This document shows positions 1 to 7,637 of a stretch of DNA of 64,000 bases, in pieces; within the stretch, counting starts at the first letter, position 1; each line of letters begins with the position of its first letter. Below the pieces are notes generated by a model. The model had not been told where the DNA came from and searched no databases. It saw only the letters and a program-made list of their open reading frames with translations. The position numbers were made by a program, and so were the translations under genes. Source of the DNA: Candidatus Latescibacterota bacterium (GTDB lineage Bacteria; Latescibacterota; UBA2968; UBA8231); the NCBI GenBank assembly GCA_022827835.1, contig JAJEIO010000056.1:1-64000 (forward strand). Direction: 5' to 3'.

Positions 1-195
1 CGGATGGGCACCGCCCAAATACAGGCCGGAGGCCAAGCCATACGCCTCGCCCTCGCGGCTGGTGAGGATTACTTCGATGGTGTCGTGGTCCCACAGGCGC
101 TCGTACAGGACGCACGAGCCGTTGTCGGGTACTCCTAGCACATGCGTAATGCCGTGCCGTTCGAGGGCGGCGATAATCTTAGCGGAGTTGATCAC
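1..195 (-). CDS. Thiamine-diphosphate enzyme, decarboxylase alpha-type (partial, runs off left edge)
   Basis: Only the N-terminal 65 codons lie in the window. The frame opens with a GTG four bases beyond the stop of the RidA-like gene, so both are probably one transcript. Seen: HGITHVLGVPDN early on, then SREGEAYGLASG; the Glu of REGE sits where the pyrimidine-domain catalytic glutamate of ThDP enzymes is found. Known: sulfopyruvate and phosphonopyruvate decarboxylase alpha subunits begin this way. Inferred: a 2-oxoacid decarboxylase subunit. The substrate cannot be decided from the fragment, and no ATG occurs in this part of the frame. Confidence 0.6.
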   Translation of the reverse strand, partial: MINSAKIIAALERHGITHVLGVPDNGSCVLYERLWDHDTIEVILTSREGEAYGLASGLYLGGAHP

Positions 196-199
196 GGGA

Positions 200-1396
200 C
201 TACTCGGCGAAGATCGCACGGGTGGCGATGCCGCTCTGATGGCCTTGCTGCTGGATGCCGCCGATAAACTGGGCGGTGCGGCCAGCCGGGGCAGTGCCTG
301 CGTAGTACGCGCTAAAGGACTCGTTGAAGGCGACCAAGCCAGCGCGATTTTGCGCGGAATCGGCACCGGCGACGATGTAGGCGTTGTTGAAGATGCCGTC
401 CTCTTTGAGCCCCGCGCCGCCGGCTTCCTTGATCCGGGCGTCGAGCGTGCCGAGCTGTTGGCCGGCGTCGCTGCCGCCGACGGCTGAGACGTGGACTTCG
501 CGCACGCCGTGGTGGCGCAAGCCCGCCCAAGTCGAGAAGCCGTCCTCGATCTGCCCCGAGCGCACGATTTCGACTTCACCGGAGACCACGCGGGGCTGCG
601 GCTCGACGATGCCGTCGAGGTTGGGGATCCGCGACACCGGGTAAATCAGGCCGGCGGGCCGGTCGTCGCCGTAGTACTCCGCAAAGACTTGGCGGGTGGT
701 CTCGATGCGCTGCCAAGTTTTGTCTGGCGCGTCGTCCACGGCGACGAGGATCTCCATGAATACGGTCTGCTTTTTGAAGTCAACGCCTTGTTCGGCAAAG
801 GGCTTGGCGTATTGCTCTTCGAGGACGAAGCGCATTTCTTCGGCCAAGTCGGAGCCGAGCGTGGTGATCATTTCGCCGTCCCGCTGGTGCATAACCGAGG
901 CACCCGAGGGCTGGTGATCGACCCAAGTGCCGTAGTCGATTGTGCCACCGCTGATGGAGACGGTCTCGCCGACACAGGCTTTGATTTGGATCTCGAAGAG
1001 GGCCGCTGGGTCTGGGAAGCCTTCCGGGTGGGTGAAGCGGGCCATGCGGTTGGAGCGCATGGGGCCGCCGGTTACCGCGGCGATCATGGCTCCGTAGCAG
1101 GCATTGAAGTCGTTTTTGCGCTGGTCGCACTCGTCGCGGTCAGCAGAAGGGGTGGTCCACAGGACGTCGGTTTTGTACACGTCGGACCAGTGGACGCCGC
1201 AAATTTCGAGGCCCTTGTTGAGGTTTTCGATGGTGCCGAACCACTCCGAGCCAACGTCGTTGGCGTATTGGGTGCCGACGTTGCCCGAAGGCTCGACTAG
1301 GCGCACGACGTGGCCGTTGTCGTCGGTGATGATTACTTCAGTGGGGTTGGAAAAGATGGCGATGGGGTTGTGGCGGACGATATTGACTTGGGCCAT
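200..1396 (-). CDS. RidA (YjgF/YER057c/UK114)-like protein with repeated domains, 398 aa
   Basis: The start is the ATG preceded by GAGGAG in the spacer; a longer open frame exists upstream but overlaps the divergent gene and has no ribosome site. Seen: two RidA-like stretches, one around residues 40-160 ending in PAALFEIQIKA, and one towards the C terminus with FNESFSAYYAG and PAGRTAQF. Known: RidA proteins hydrolyse reactive enamine/imine intermediates or act as amidohydrolases; ordinary members are about 130 aa, so this is a multi-domain version. It sits directly before a ThDP-enzyme gene on the same strand, which suggests a shared small catabolic operon. The exact substrate is unknown. Confidence 0.65.
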   Translation of the reverse strand: MAQVNIVRHNPIAIFSNPTEVIITDDNGHVVRLVEPSGNVGTQYANDVGSEWFGTIENLNKGLEICGVHWSDVYKTDVLWTTPSADRDECDQRKNDFNACYGAMIAAVTGGPMRSNRMARFTHPEGFPDPAALFEIQIKACVGETVSISGGTIDYGTWVDHQPSGASVMHQRDGEMITTLGSDLAEEMRFVLEEQYAKPFAEQGVDFKKQTVFMEILVAVDDAPDKTWQRIETTRQVFAEYYGDDRPAGLIYPVSRIPNLDGIVEPQPRVVSGEVEIVRSGQIEDGFSTWAGLRHHGVREVHVSAVGGSDAGQQLGTLDARIKEAGGAGLKEDGIFNNAYIVAGADSAQNRAGLVAFNESFSAYYAGTAPAGRTAQFIGGIQQQGHQSGIATRAIFAE

Positions 1397-1487
1397 GAGC
1401 TCCTCGGTTGATTTTGTGAAAGGTTGCCGCGAATTATATTGCAAAAAAATAGGCGGTCTGCCGAAGATAGACAATAGGGAGGGGAGA

Positions 1488-2168
1488 ATGTCCACCTGCG
1501 CCGTACTCTTTGCCAAAAAACCAGCCCCCGGAGCGGTCAAAACTCGGCTCCAGAGCCATCTGAGTGCCCATGACGCTGCGCGTCTGTACGAGGCCCTGCT
1601 ACTGGACTGCGCCACTGCGCTGCACGCGACACAGGCCGCTGCCAAGGTCGTGGCCTTTACCCCGGCTGATGCCGAAGAAGCCCTGCGTACTCTGCTGACT
1701 CCGATTGGCACCTTCGAGTACGTGCCGCAGCCCGAAGGCGATTTAGGACAGCGGATGGAGGGCCTGATGCAGTGGGCCTTTGCGCGGGGGGCCGAGCGAG
1801 TGGTCCTCGTCGGCTCGGACAGCCCTTCTCTGCCGGCCAGCTACATCGACGAAGGGCTGGCGCTTTTGCGCGAGAAGGAAGTGGTCTTGGGTCCGAGCAC
1901 GGACGGCGGCTACTACTTGGTGGGCAGACGAAAAGGGGAAAGCCGGATATTCCAAGACGTGGCTTGGAGCACTGGGATGGTGCTCGGGCAAACCTTAGGG
2001 CGCTTGGGGACGCAAACGCTCGGCCTGCTGCCGCCTTGGTACGATGTGGATACGCCGACTGATGCTAGGTTCTTAAAGGTGCATCTCGAAGCCTTGGCGC
2101 GGGCGGGTAGTAGCCAAGGACAGCACAGCTTGGCCGTGCTGCGTGACCTCGCGTTGCCACTACCCTAG
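1488..2168 (+). CDS. TIGR04282/DUF2064-family nucleotidyl- or glycosyltransferase, 226 aa
   Basis: The start is an ATG after a GGGAGGGGAGA ribosome site. The open frame extends further upstream only as a shadow of the RidA-like gene. Seen: an N-terminal FAKKPAPGAVKTRL motif (a GT-A nucleotide-binding start), VLVGSDSPSLP near the middle, the GPSTDGGYYLVG block and a C-terminal YDVDTPTDAR. These are the hallmark segments of the DUF2064 family. Known: these are GT-A-fold enzymes of uncertain acceptor, often in glycolipid or nucleotide-sugar settings. Its stop overlaps the stop of the convergent NYN gene by three bases (a shared CTAG). Confidence 0.8.
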   Translation: MSTCAVLFAKKPAPGAVKTRLQSHLSAHDAARLYEALLLDCATALHATQAAAKVVAFTPADAEEALRTLLTPIGTFEYVPQPEGDLGQRMEGLMQWAFARGAERVVLVGSDSPSLPASYIDEGLALLREKEVVLGPSTDGGYYLVGRRKGESRIFQDVAWSTGMVLGQTLGRLGTQTLGLLPPWYDVDTPTDARFLKVHLEALARAGSSQGQHSLAVLRDLALPLP

Positions 2169-2887
2169 CGGTCGGCTTTCTTGCGGAACAAGGCTTCCCA
2201 GCGGTCTAATTCGTCTGACGGGCGGGCTTCCGCACCGTCGCGGTCAGTCGCGGGCGGTGCCTCGTCGGCTTCCTTGCGGAACAAGGCTTCCCACTGATCT
2301 AGGTCGTCCGGGTCGAGAGGTGGGTGAGATTCGGTGCCGTCTCGGGTAGATGCTGGTGCCTTCGGTGCTTGGTCGGCTCCCTTGTGGAACAGTTTTTCCC
2401 AGCGATCGAGTTCGTCCGGGTCGAGAGGTGGGTGAGATTCGGTGCCGTCGCGACCGGGCGCAGGCGTGGATTCGTTCGACTCCTGAATAGGTCCTGTAAG
2501 TTCGTCGAGAAAATCCTCAGAACAGGTCGAGCGGATCTTGTGGCGCGTTGCGCTGCGCTGGACTGCGCGGTCCGAGCTGATGACCCGCAGCCACTTGGCA
2601 CCGTGCTTTTGCGCGACCGCCTGCGCGATTAGGTCGTCGGCTTGCTGAGGGTAGCGCGAGAATTCTATGGTGACGTGCGGGCCACTTGCACTCGCTGCGC
2701 TCGACGATTCGCCAGTGCCGTCGTAATACAGGGTAATGTTCTTGTCGGCGCGGCGGCCGTAGGCGGCGAGTGCTTGCTGCAAGCGGTTGCGCGCTCGTTC
2801 TAGCGTGTCGCCGCGGCCTTGGAAAAGCTGGCTTGCTTTGATGAGGTTGTAGCCGTCTATGAGCAGGTATTCTCTCTTGGTGGCCAC
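2165..2887 (-). CDS. YacP-type NYN-domain ribonuclease with three C-terminal repeats, 240 aa
   Basis: A GTG start lies 11 bases after the stop of the GHMP kinase, with GAGGA overlapping that stop, so translation is probably coupled. Seen: LLIDGYNLI at residues 7-15, an Asp at LYYDGTG and the VISSDRAVQ block, which together give the PIN/NYN acidic centre of YacP (Rae1) family RNases. After about residue 150 the chain holds three imperfect repeats of roughly 33 residues, each with an RDGTESHPPLDP part and a LDxWEALFRK part. Known: Rae1 cleaves mRNA at the ribosome. The repeats are not part of the usual family and are probably flexible linkers carrying short helices. Function of the tail is unknown. 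Confidence 0.75.
   Translation of the reverse strand: MATKREYLLIDGYNLIKASQLFQGRGDTLERARNRLQQALAAYGRRADKNITLYYDGTGESSSAASASGPHVTIEFSRYPQQADDLIAQAVAQKHGAKWLRVISSDRAVQRSATRHKIRSTCSEDFLDELTGPIQESNESTPAPGRDGTESHPPLDPDELDRWEKLFHKGADQAPKAPASTRDGTESHPPLDPDDLDQWEALFRKEADEAPPATDRDGAEARPSDELDRWEALFRKKADR
2304..2449 (-). repeat. In-frame 38-bp exact repeat, 108-bp period, in the NYN gene tail
   Basis: Bases 2304-2341 and 2412-2449 are identical over 38 bp and lie 108 bp (36 codons) apart. A third, more divergent unit lies near 2165-2260. They encode the three C-terminal repeats of the NYN protein. Confidence 0.85.
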
Positions 2888-2898
2888 GGCTGTCGTCC

Positions 2899-4746
2899 TC
2901 ACGCAAGGTGGATGCCTTGGGCATTGAGCTGATAGGAGACCACGCGGCTGTTGGTAAAGGCCGCGTGTTGGCGCAGCTTGTCGAGTCTGGTGTGCAACTC
3001 GTCTGCTTGCCCCTCGGCAGCGATGAGGAGGGCAAAGCCACCGCCGCCGGCACCGGTGAGAAGCCCGCCCTCGGTTAGGTCGGTGATCTGGGGATTTTCG
3101 AAAAGGTGTTGCAAAGCGTCGTTGGTGGCTTGGGGGTCGAGGATGCAGCGCAACTGCCAGTAGCGGTTGGCTAGCCGCCCGAGATCGGCGTATGCGTCCG
3201 CGCACAGCGCGGTTACCATTTCGTCGTGAATGGCCAGCGATTCGCGGATGGCCGCATAGCGCTGGCCATCCCGCGACAGATAGGCGTCGAGGACGACGTT
3301 GAGGCCGCGGGTTGCCGAGCGCGATATCCCCGTGTCGAAGAGCACGACCCGCTCGGTGAACAAGCGCTCGTCCACCTCGGTGAGGAATGTGCGCTCGGGC
3401 GCGGGCAGGCCGTCGGTCGGCGGCGCGTAGAAGTTCTTGATGGCCGAGGGGCCGCCGCTGGCACCGCGCGCATCCTGCCAACCGCTGTTGAGGCCGAGGC
3501 TCTGTTCGAGCATGAGGCTTTGGTCGTAGAGGCTGGGGTATTCGCACGCGGGCGCGGCGTAGGGGTGGCCGGAGAGGTGGTAGAGCATTTTGAGGATGGC
3601 AGCGGACAAGACGCCGCTGGTTCCCAGGCCGGACCCTTGTAGCACCGTGCTACTGGTGGTGATTTCCAAGCCACCGCCGCCAGTAAAAGCAGCGATGTCT
3701 TGGATGACGTCTGTGGAATTCGGTCGGACGATGCCTGCGTGTACTAGTCCTTGCTTGACCAATCGCAGGGCTTCGTCGCCGCTGCGGCGGTAGGCAAAGA
3801 ACAGCTCGCTGACGGTTGCGGCCGCGCTATGTTTGTTCACCTCAAAGTCGGCCTTGAAGCCCCGCGAGCGCGAGCGGAGGATGAGTTGGGGTTCGGCTAG
3901 CCTCCGTGCGGAGACTTCCAGCGGTGGTTGGGCTCGCTCTTCCCGGCCCTGTTGCAGATTGACGGCGATGTTGAGCGTCTTGCCGCCCTGTTCCTTGCTG
4001 CGCAGGTGATTGTCCGAGGCATTGGCGCTGGAGATCCCTAGGCGCAGGGGTGATTGGATGCAAAAGGCTTGCTCGTAAGCCGCTTCGGTCATGCGCGGCG
4101 CGGCGGCGCGGCCACTGTCGAGGGCGGCCAAGCTGTGCTGGAGGTCGATGCTCTGTAGCTGGTTGATCCGCGTCTCGTAGGCTGCGGCCAGTTTGTCAAT
4201 TTGCTTGGCTTCTTTGAGCTGGATGATGTCTTGGCTGTCGATGCAGCAGGGCGGCAGCGCTCGTCGCCGCCAGGCCCTAGACTCGGCGGCGAGCGTTCGG
4301 TAGATGTCGGCCATGATTCGGGCAACGCGCATGCCGCGCAGGCAGCGGATGGAGACATCGCATTCTTCTAGGTAAGCATTGAGGCGTTTGAGCACCTGCA
4401 AGAGCGCCTTGGGAGATTTGGGGGGCAAAAGGCGCAGCAATTGGCGGTGGTCGAGATCGATTAAGCCATCGACTAGATCGACGGTTAGTTGCGGCAGCTC
4501 TTGGGCAACTGCATCGCCAAAGAGCGCTTCCCACTCGTCGGGCGTGGTTGCCGCGAGAAGCGCGTCGATGGCCGCAGGGGTTTCCAAACGGGACAAAAGC
4601 GACCGATTGAAGAGCAGATCGCGGAGGAAGCGGCGCTTTTCCTCGGGTTTGCCTCCGGTCCGTGCTGCGTCGAGGATGTGATCGACGAGCGATTGGACTT
4701 CGCGCAAATCAGCGGCTTGTTCGAGGCGTTCGAGGAATGCTTTCAT
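2899..4746 (-). CDS. GHMP kinase, fucokinase-like, with N-terminal helical extension, 615 aa
   Basis: The start is ATG (MKAF), upstream of which the frame only overlaps the neighbouring DUF1684 gene. Seen: GSGLGTSGVLSAAIL (GHMP motif 2, phosphate-binding loop), a C-terminal TGAGGGGFALLIA (motif 3) and SPLRLGIS/NHLRS in the motif 1 region near residue 240-260. Residues 1-230 are Leu-rich, mostly helical and not recognised. Known: the same kinase type forms the C-terminal half of bifunctional Fkp and phosphorylates L-fucose or a related sugar; a usual GHMP domain is about 350 aa. Inferred: a sugar-1-kinase feeding nucleotide-sugar salvage. It is followed by, and probably translationally coupled to, the NYN gene. 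Confidence 0.75.
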   Translation of the reverse strand: MKAFLERLEQAADLREVQSLVDHILDAARTGGKPEEKRRFLRDLLFNRSLLSRLETPAAIDALLAATTPDEWEALFGDAVAQELPQLTVDLVDGLIDLDHRQLLRLLPPKSPKALLQVLKRLNAYLEECDVSIRCLRGMRVARIMADIYRTLAAESRAWRRRALPPCCIDSQDIIQLKEAKQIDKLAAAYETRINQLQSIDLQHSLAALDSGRAAAPRMTEAAYEQAFCIQSPLRLGISSANASDNHLRSKEQGGKTLNIAVNLQQGREERAQPPLEVSARRLAEPQLILRSRSRGFKADFEVNKHSAAATVSELFFAYRRSGDEALRLVKQGLVHAGIVRPNSTDVIQDIAAFTGGGGLEITTSSTVLQGSGLGTSGVLSAAILKMLYHLSGHPYAAPACEYPSLYDQSLMLEQSLGLNSGWQDARGASGGPSAIKNFYAPPTDGLPAPERTFLTEVDERLFTERVVLFDTGISRSATRGLNVVLDAYLSRDGQRYAAIRESLAIHDEMVTALCADAYADLGRLANRYWQLRCILDPQATNDALQHLFENPQITDLTEGGLLTGAGGGGFALLIAAEGQADELHTRLDKLRQHAAFTNSRVVSYQLNAQGIHLA

Positions 4747-4804
4747 GTGGTTAGTAGGGATGAGGGTGCGCTGAAAATTATACGCAAAAAACGCGCGCCG
4801 CGCA

Positions 4805-5425
4805 TTAGGGAGGGGCGGCATCGCCCATGAGTTCGCCAGCCTCGATTGCGAACTCGAGGTAGTTTTGTCGCGGAGGCAGCGGGCAGATATAAATGGGATT
4901 GTACGCGCAGTATGGGTTATAAGCGTTATTGAAGTCAATGACATACATGCCATCGTCCTCCCTCGTCAGGCGCGCGTAGCGCCCGCCCCCATACGTGGTG
5001 TGGCCGTTGGTCTGATCTTTGAAGAAGATTTCCGTTTCGCCGGTTTGTGGGCTGCGGTACACCTCCAGCCAAAAATCGTTTTCGCCAAAGGCCGAAACAA
5101 AGCGTCCGAATCGCTCAAGCTCGGTGGTGGTGCTGTCGGTATTGGGGATTTCGACGATGCGCGGGCGGCCGTAGATGTGCAGTTCGCCTCGCAGGCGATA
5201 GCGCAGGTCGATGGGATAGTACGCAAGTTGCTCAAAGTGGGCACGCTGTTCTGGTAGCAGCGGCGAATCTTCGCTTTTGAGCAGGCTGTCCTTGGCGGCG
5301 CGGAGTGCTTCGATCTGGGCGCGGATGGAGTCGTCGGCTGAGGCAGACCCCAAGGACAGGCATAGACAGCAAGCGATGGCGTAGAGTGGGGTTTTGCGTT
5401 CAAAAATGAATAGGTTCACAGGCAT
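4805..5425 (-). CDS. DUF1684 family exported protein, 206 aa
   Basis: The start is ATG with GGAG in the spacer. Seen: a signal peptide (positive FERK, then a hydrophobic CCLCLSLG core and an ASA cleavage site near residue 30), then LRYRLRGELHIYGRP, an FFKDQTNGHTTYGGGRY segment and the DFNNAYNPYCAYNP / CPLPP signature at residues 165-190. This is the conserved core of DUF1684. Known: the family has no assigned reaction; members are often secreted or cytosolic 180-250 aa proteins. Two Cys in an export context could form a disulfide. It lies upstream of the GHMP kinase on the same strand and may share its promoter. Confidence 0.8.
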   Translation of the reverse strand: MPVNLFIFERKTPLYAIACCLCLSLGSASADDSIRAQIEALRAAKDSLLKSEDSPLLPEQRAHFEQLAYYPIDLRYRLRGELHIYGRPRIVEIPNTDSTTTELERFGRFVSAFGENDFWLEVYRSPQTGETEIFFKDQTNGHTTYGGGRYARLTREDDGMYVIDFNNAYNPYCAYNPIYICPLPPRQNYLEFAIEAGELMGDAAPP

Positions 5426-5554
5426 GGCAAATTCTCCGCTAGGTCTATTTTAGAGTCAATTTGCTACCGCATCAAATGGCCTGATTGACCAGCCATGCCG
5501 CCTTGTCCCCCCTTTCTGACCGCTATAGATTGTGCGACAAACAGGAGGAAAATC

Positions 5555-6328
5555 ATGCGTTTACAGGATCGCATCGCCGTTGTTACCGGAGGAAGTTCGG
5601 GGATTGGGCGGGGTATTTGTCTCGAATTGGCCCGCGAAGGGGCCAAGGTCGTAGTGGCCGATATGCAGGAAGCGCCCAAGATCGGCAAGTTTCACGAAAC
5701 CGAGCCGCAGCCGCCCACGGCTGAAGTCATTGTCGGAGAGGGCGGCGAGGCGCTCTTCGTCGAGACCGATGTGGCCGACGAAAAGGCAGTGGAAAATCTA
5801 GTCGCCCGCAGCGTCGAGCACTTTGGTGGGGTGGATATTCTGGTCAACAACGCCGGGATCATTATACCGGGGGACAGCCAAGAACTGTCCGTTGAGGATT
5901 GGGACCGGGTTATAGGAGTCAATCTGCGCTCGATCTTTCTCACGACCAAATTTGCCGCGCCCTATCTGAGAAAATCCGCGGCCGGGCGCATTGTCAACAT
6001 TGCCTCGGTTCACTCCTTTGGCGGTGGCGGCGGTCCAGCCTATGCGCCGACAAAGGCTGGGGCGGTGAATCTGACGCGGGATTTGGCGTTGGAGTTGGCC
6101 GGGGACAATGTTACGGTCAACGCAGTGTGCCCGGGCTATATCGAGACGCCGATTCAAGACTATTTGACCCCGGAAATTATCGAGCAATGTCGGCAGGATA
6201 CACCTTTGCCGAGATTGGGCCTGCCGAGGGATATTGGCCGGGCGGTGGCGTTTTTTGCCTCGGATGACGCGGAGTGGATTACGGGGACGGCGCTGCCCGT
6301 TGATGGGGGTTGGTTAGCGCCGATTTGA
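5555..6328 (+). CDS. Short-chain dehydrogenase/reductase, 257 aa
   Basis: The start is ATG with AGGAGG seven bases upstream. The frame is open earlier but lacks a ribosome site. Seen: TGGSSGIGRG (Rossmann GxxxGxG), VLVNNAGII, a catalytic Ser in NIASVHS, YAPTK (Tyr-x3-Lys) and a C-terminal ITGTALPVDGGWLA. The length and order of motifs are those of a classical SDR. Residues 40-65 contain an unusually long insertion after VVVADMQ. Known: these enzymes oxidise or reduce alcohols or carbonyls with NAD(P). Inferred: a sugar or polyol dehydrogenase. The substrate is not predictable from context. Confidence 0.88.
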   Translation: MRLQDRIAVVTGGSSGIGRGICLELAREGAKVVVADMQEAPKIGKFHETEPQPPTAEVIVGEGGEALFVETDVADEKAVENLVARSVEHFGGVDILVNNAGIIIPGDSQELSVEDWDRVIGVNLRSIFLTTKFAAPYLRKSAAGRIVNIASVHSFGGGGGPAYAPTKAGAVNLTRDLALELAGDNVTVNAVCPGYIETPIQDYLTPEIIEQCRQDTPLPRLGLPRDIGRAVAFFASDDAEWITGTALPVDGGWLAPI

Positions 6329-6363
6329 TGATCCGCAGATGGACGCAGATGGACGCAGAATAG
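6329..6363. repeat. Dispersed 35-bp intergenic repeat, copy 1
   Basis: A 35-bp unit built from the 10-mer-like element GCAGATGGAC lies just after the SDR stop. It matches 42504-42538 at 34 of 35 positions. It contains ATGs that give a false extended start for ureD. Confidence 0.85.
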
Positions 6364-6380
6364 AACAAGATGCTATAGAC

Positions 6381-7223
6381 ATGGACGAGGGTTGGTCCAT
6401 TGTCGAAGTGAATCGCGTCGGGGGAAGGTCGCGGTTGACGTCCTGCTTGGCCGTCGCGCCGTTGAAGATTCTCAGCCCCAAGGTCGAGGCCGATTACAGC
6501 ACTGCTATCCTTTCCAGCTATGGCGGCGGTTTGGTCGCTGGCGATTGCGCCCGGCTGCGCGTGCGCTGCGGTCGGGAGGCCAAGCTCTTTTTGGGCACGC
6601 AGGCCTTTACCAAAGTGTACAAGACCGCCGACGGTAAGGTCGCGCAACAGGAGCTAGCCGGGCACATCGAAGCAGGCGCTTGCGTAGTATCGCTGCCCGA
6701 TCCGGTGGTGCCCTATGCCGACAGCGCCTTTGTGCAGGAGCAGGTCTGGCATCTAAGCGCGGGAGCCTCGCTGGTCTTGCTCGACGGAGGCACTGCCGGC
6801 CGCGGCGAACGCGGCGAACAGTTTCACTACAGCTCTTATACATCTAATATCTCCATCTACTTGGAAAGCGAACTGGTGTTGGCCGAACGCTTGCGTTTGC
6901 AGCCCAAGCAGCAGGCCCCCGACCGCGTTGGAGCTTTTGGCCCATACACGGCATTCGCCAATGCCTTTATCGTCGGCGACCCCGTGCGCTCCGCCGTCGA
7001 GGAAGTGCTGCGTCGTGCCCTAGCGCCGCTGCTCACCGGTCAGCGGACGCGCGGGACTAGCAAGGCAGCTTTGGTTTCGCTCGCCGAACCTCGTCCCGGC
7101 GTGCTCGCGCTCCGCGCCTTGGGGCGCACCAATGGCGATCTAGAGGAGGTCTTGCAGGCGCTCGCCACGGCTGTATCTCTGCCCCAAGTCCTAGGGGAAA
7201 ATCCACTGCGCCGAAAGTATTAG
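6381..7223 (+). CDS. ureD: Urease accessory protein UreD (UreH), 280 aa
   Basis: The ATG at MDEGWSIVEV is chosen because the upstream in-frame ATGs lie in the dispersed repeat. Seen: a SxLtSCLAVAPLKILSP start, YGGGLVAGD, LFLGTQAFTKVYK and PDPVVPYADSAF, all characteristic UreD blocks. Known: UreD binds apo-urease and with UreF and UreG forms the nickel-insertion complex. Unusually it is separated from the other urease genes by the urea transporter operon and by a 414-bp regulatory gap. The C-terminal LRRKY is basic. It could be expressed from its own upstream promoter. Confidence 0.93.
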   Translation: MDEGWSIVEVNRVGGRSRLTSCLAVAPLKILSPKVEADYSTAILSSYGGGLVAGDCARLRVRCGREAKLFLGTQAFTKVYKTADGKVAQQELAGHIEAGACVVSLPDPVVPYADSAFVQEQVWHLSAGASLVLLDGGTAGRGERGEQFHYSSYTSNISIYLESELVLAERLRLQPKQQAPDRVGAFGPYTAFANAFIVGDPVRSAVEEVLRRALAPLLTGQRTRGTSKAALVSLAEPRPGVLALRALGRTNGDLEEVLQALATAVSLPQVLGENPLRRKY

Positions 7224-7252
7224 TCTCTTCGGCAGCAAATTCACAAAACATC

Positions 7253-7349
7253 ACATATTTGTCTTTTTTGAGTGCTCGTCCTAGCCGCAGAATGCTGCGA
7301 AGGGCGAACTTGTCTTACCACAAGACCCTCTAAAACGACATATTTGTCT
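7253..7349. repeat. Pair of 12-bp direct repeats in the ureD-urtA gap
   Basis: ACATATTTGTCT occurs at 7253-7264 and 7338-7349, each near an AAATTC(A/G)(C/T)AAAAC element. The 7224-7637 gap (414 bp) has no gene and is AT-rich. These may be protein-binding sites, but nothing in the sequence names the factor. Confidence 0.4.
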
Positions 7350-7370
7350 GTTTACAAATTCGTAAAACTA

Positions 7371-7422
7371 CATTTTTGGCGTCGATTGACTGGAAAACTA
7401 AGCGATCAAACCGCCAAAAATG
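7371..7422. promoter_or_regulatory. 11-bp perfect inverted repeat upstream of the urt promoter
   Basis: CATTTTTGGCG at 7371-7381 is the exact reverse complement of CGCCAAAAATG at 7412-7422, with a 30-nt spacer. It lies about 120-170 bp upstream of the sigma54-like element, the usual distance for a bacterial enhancer-binding-protein site. No known NtrC consensus is visible. Confidence 0.45.
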
Positions 7423-7539
7423 CCATTTACGTACGAAAAATAAATAAAATTACAAATCGCGTATCTATTTGCGACATAAAGAGATAGTAGCAAGAATATT
7501 CCCTCCTGCTCCGTCTATAGACTGCTGCGGGTGCCGTTG

Positions 7540-7555
7540 TGGTATCCTTTTTGCA
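7540..7555 (+). promoter_or_regulatory. Sigma54-type -24/-12 promoter for the urea operon
   Basis: TGGTATCCTTTTTGCA matches TGGCACGNNNNTTGCA with the required GG-N10-GC spacing (GG at 7541-7542, GC at 7553-7554). Transcription would begin near 7566, leaving about 72 nt before urtA. Sigma54 control fits nitrogen-scavenging genes. Supported by sequence only. Confidence 0.55.
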
Positions 7556-7637
7556 GTAGAAGAGCGGAATCGGTCGGAGCGGACTACCGGAACGGTGCGT
7601 TCAGGCCATTTAACACTACAATTTTTGGAGGGATTCA

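Noticed and set aside
491..1300. 269-codon plus-strand open frame inside the RidA-like gene
   Set aside because: Antisense shadow of a GC-rich gene; no ribosome site and no motif, whereas the minus frame has RidA features.
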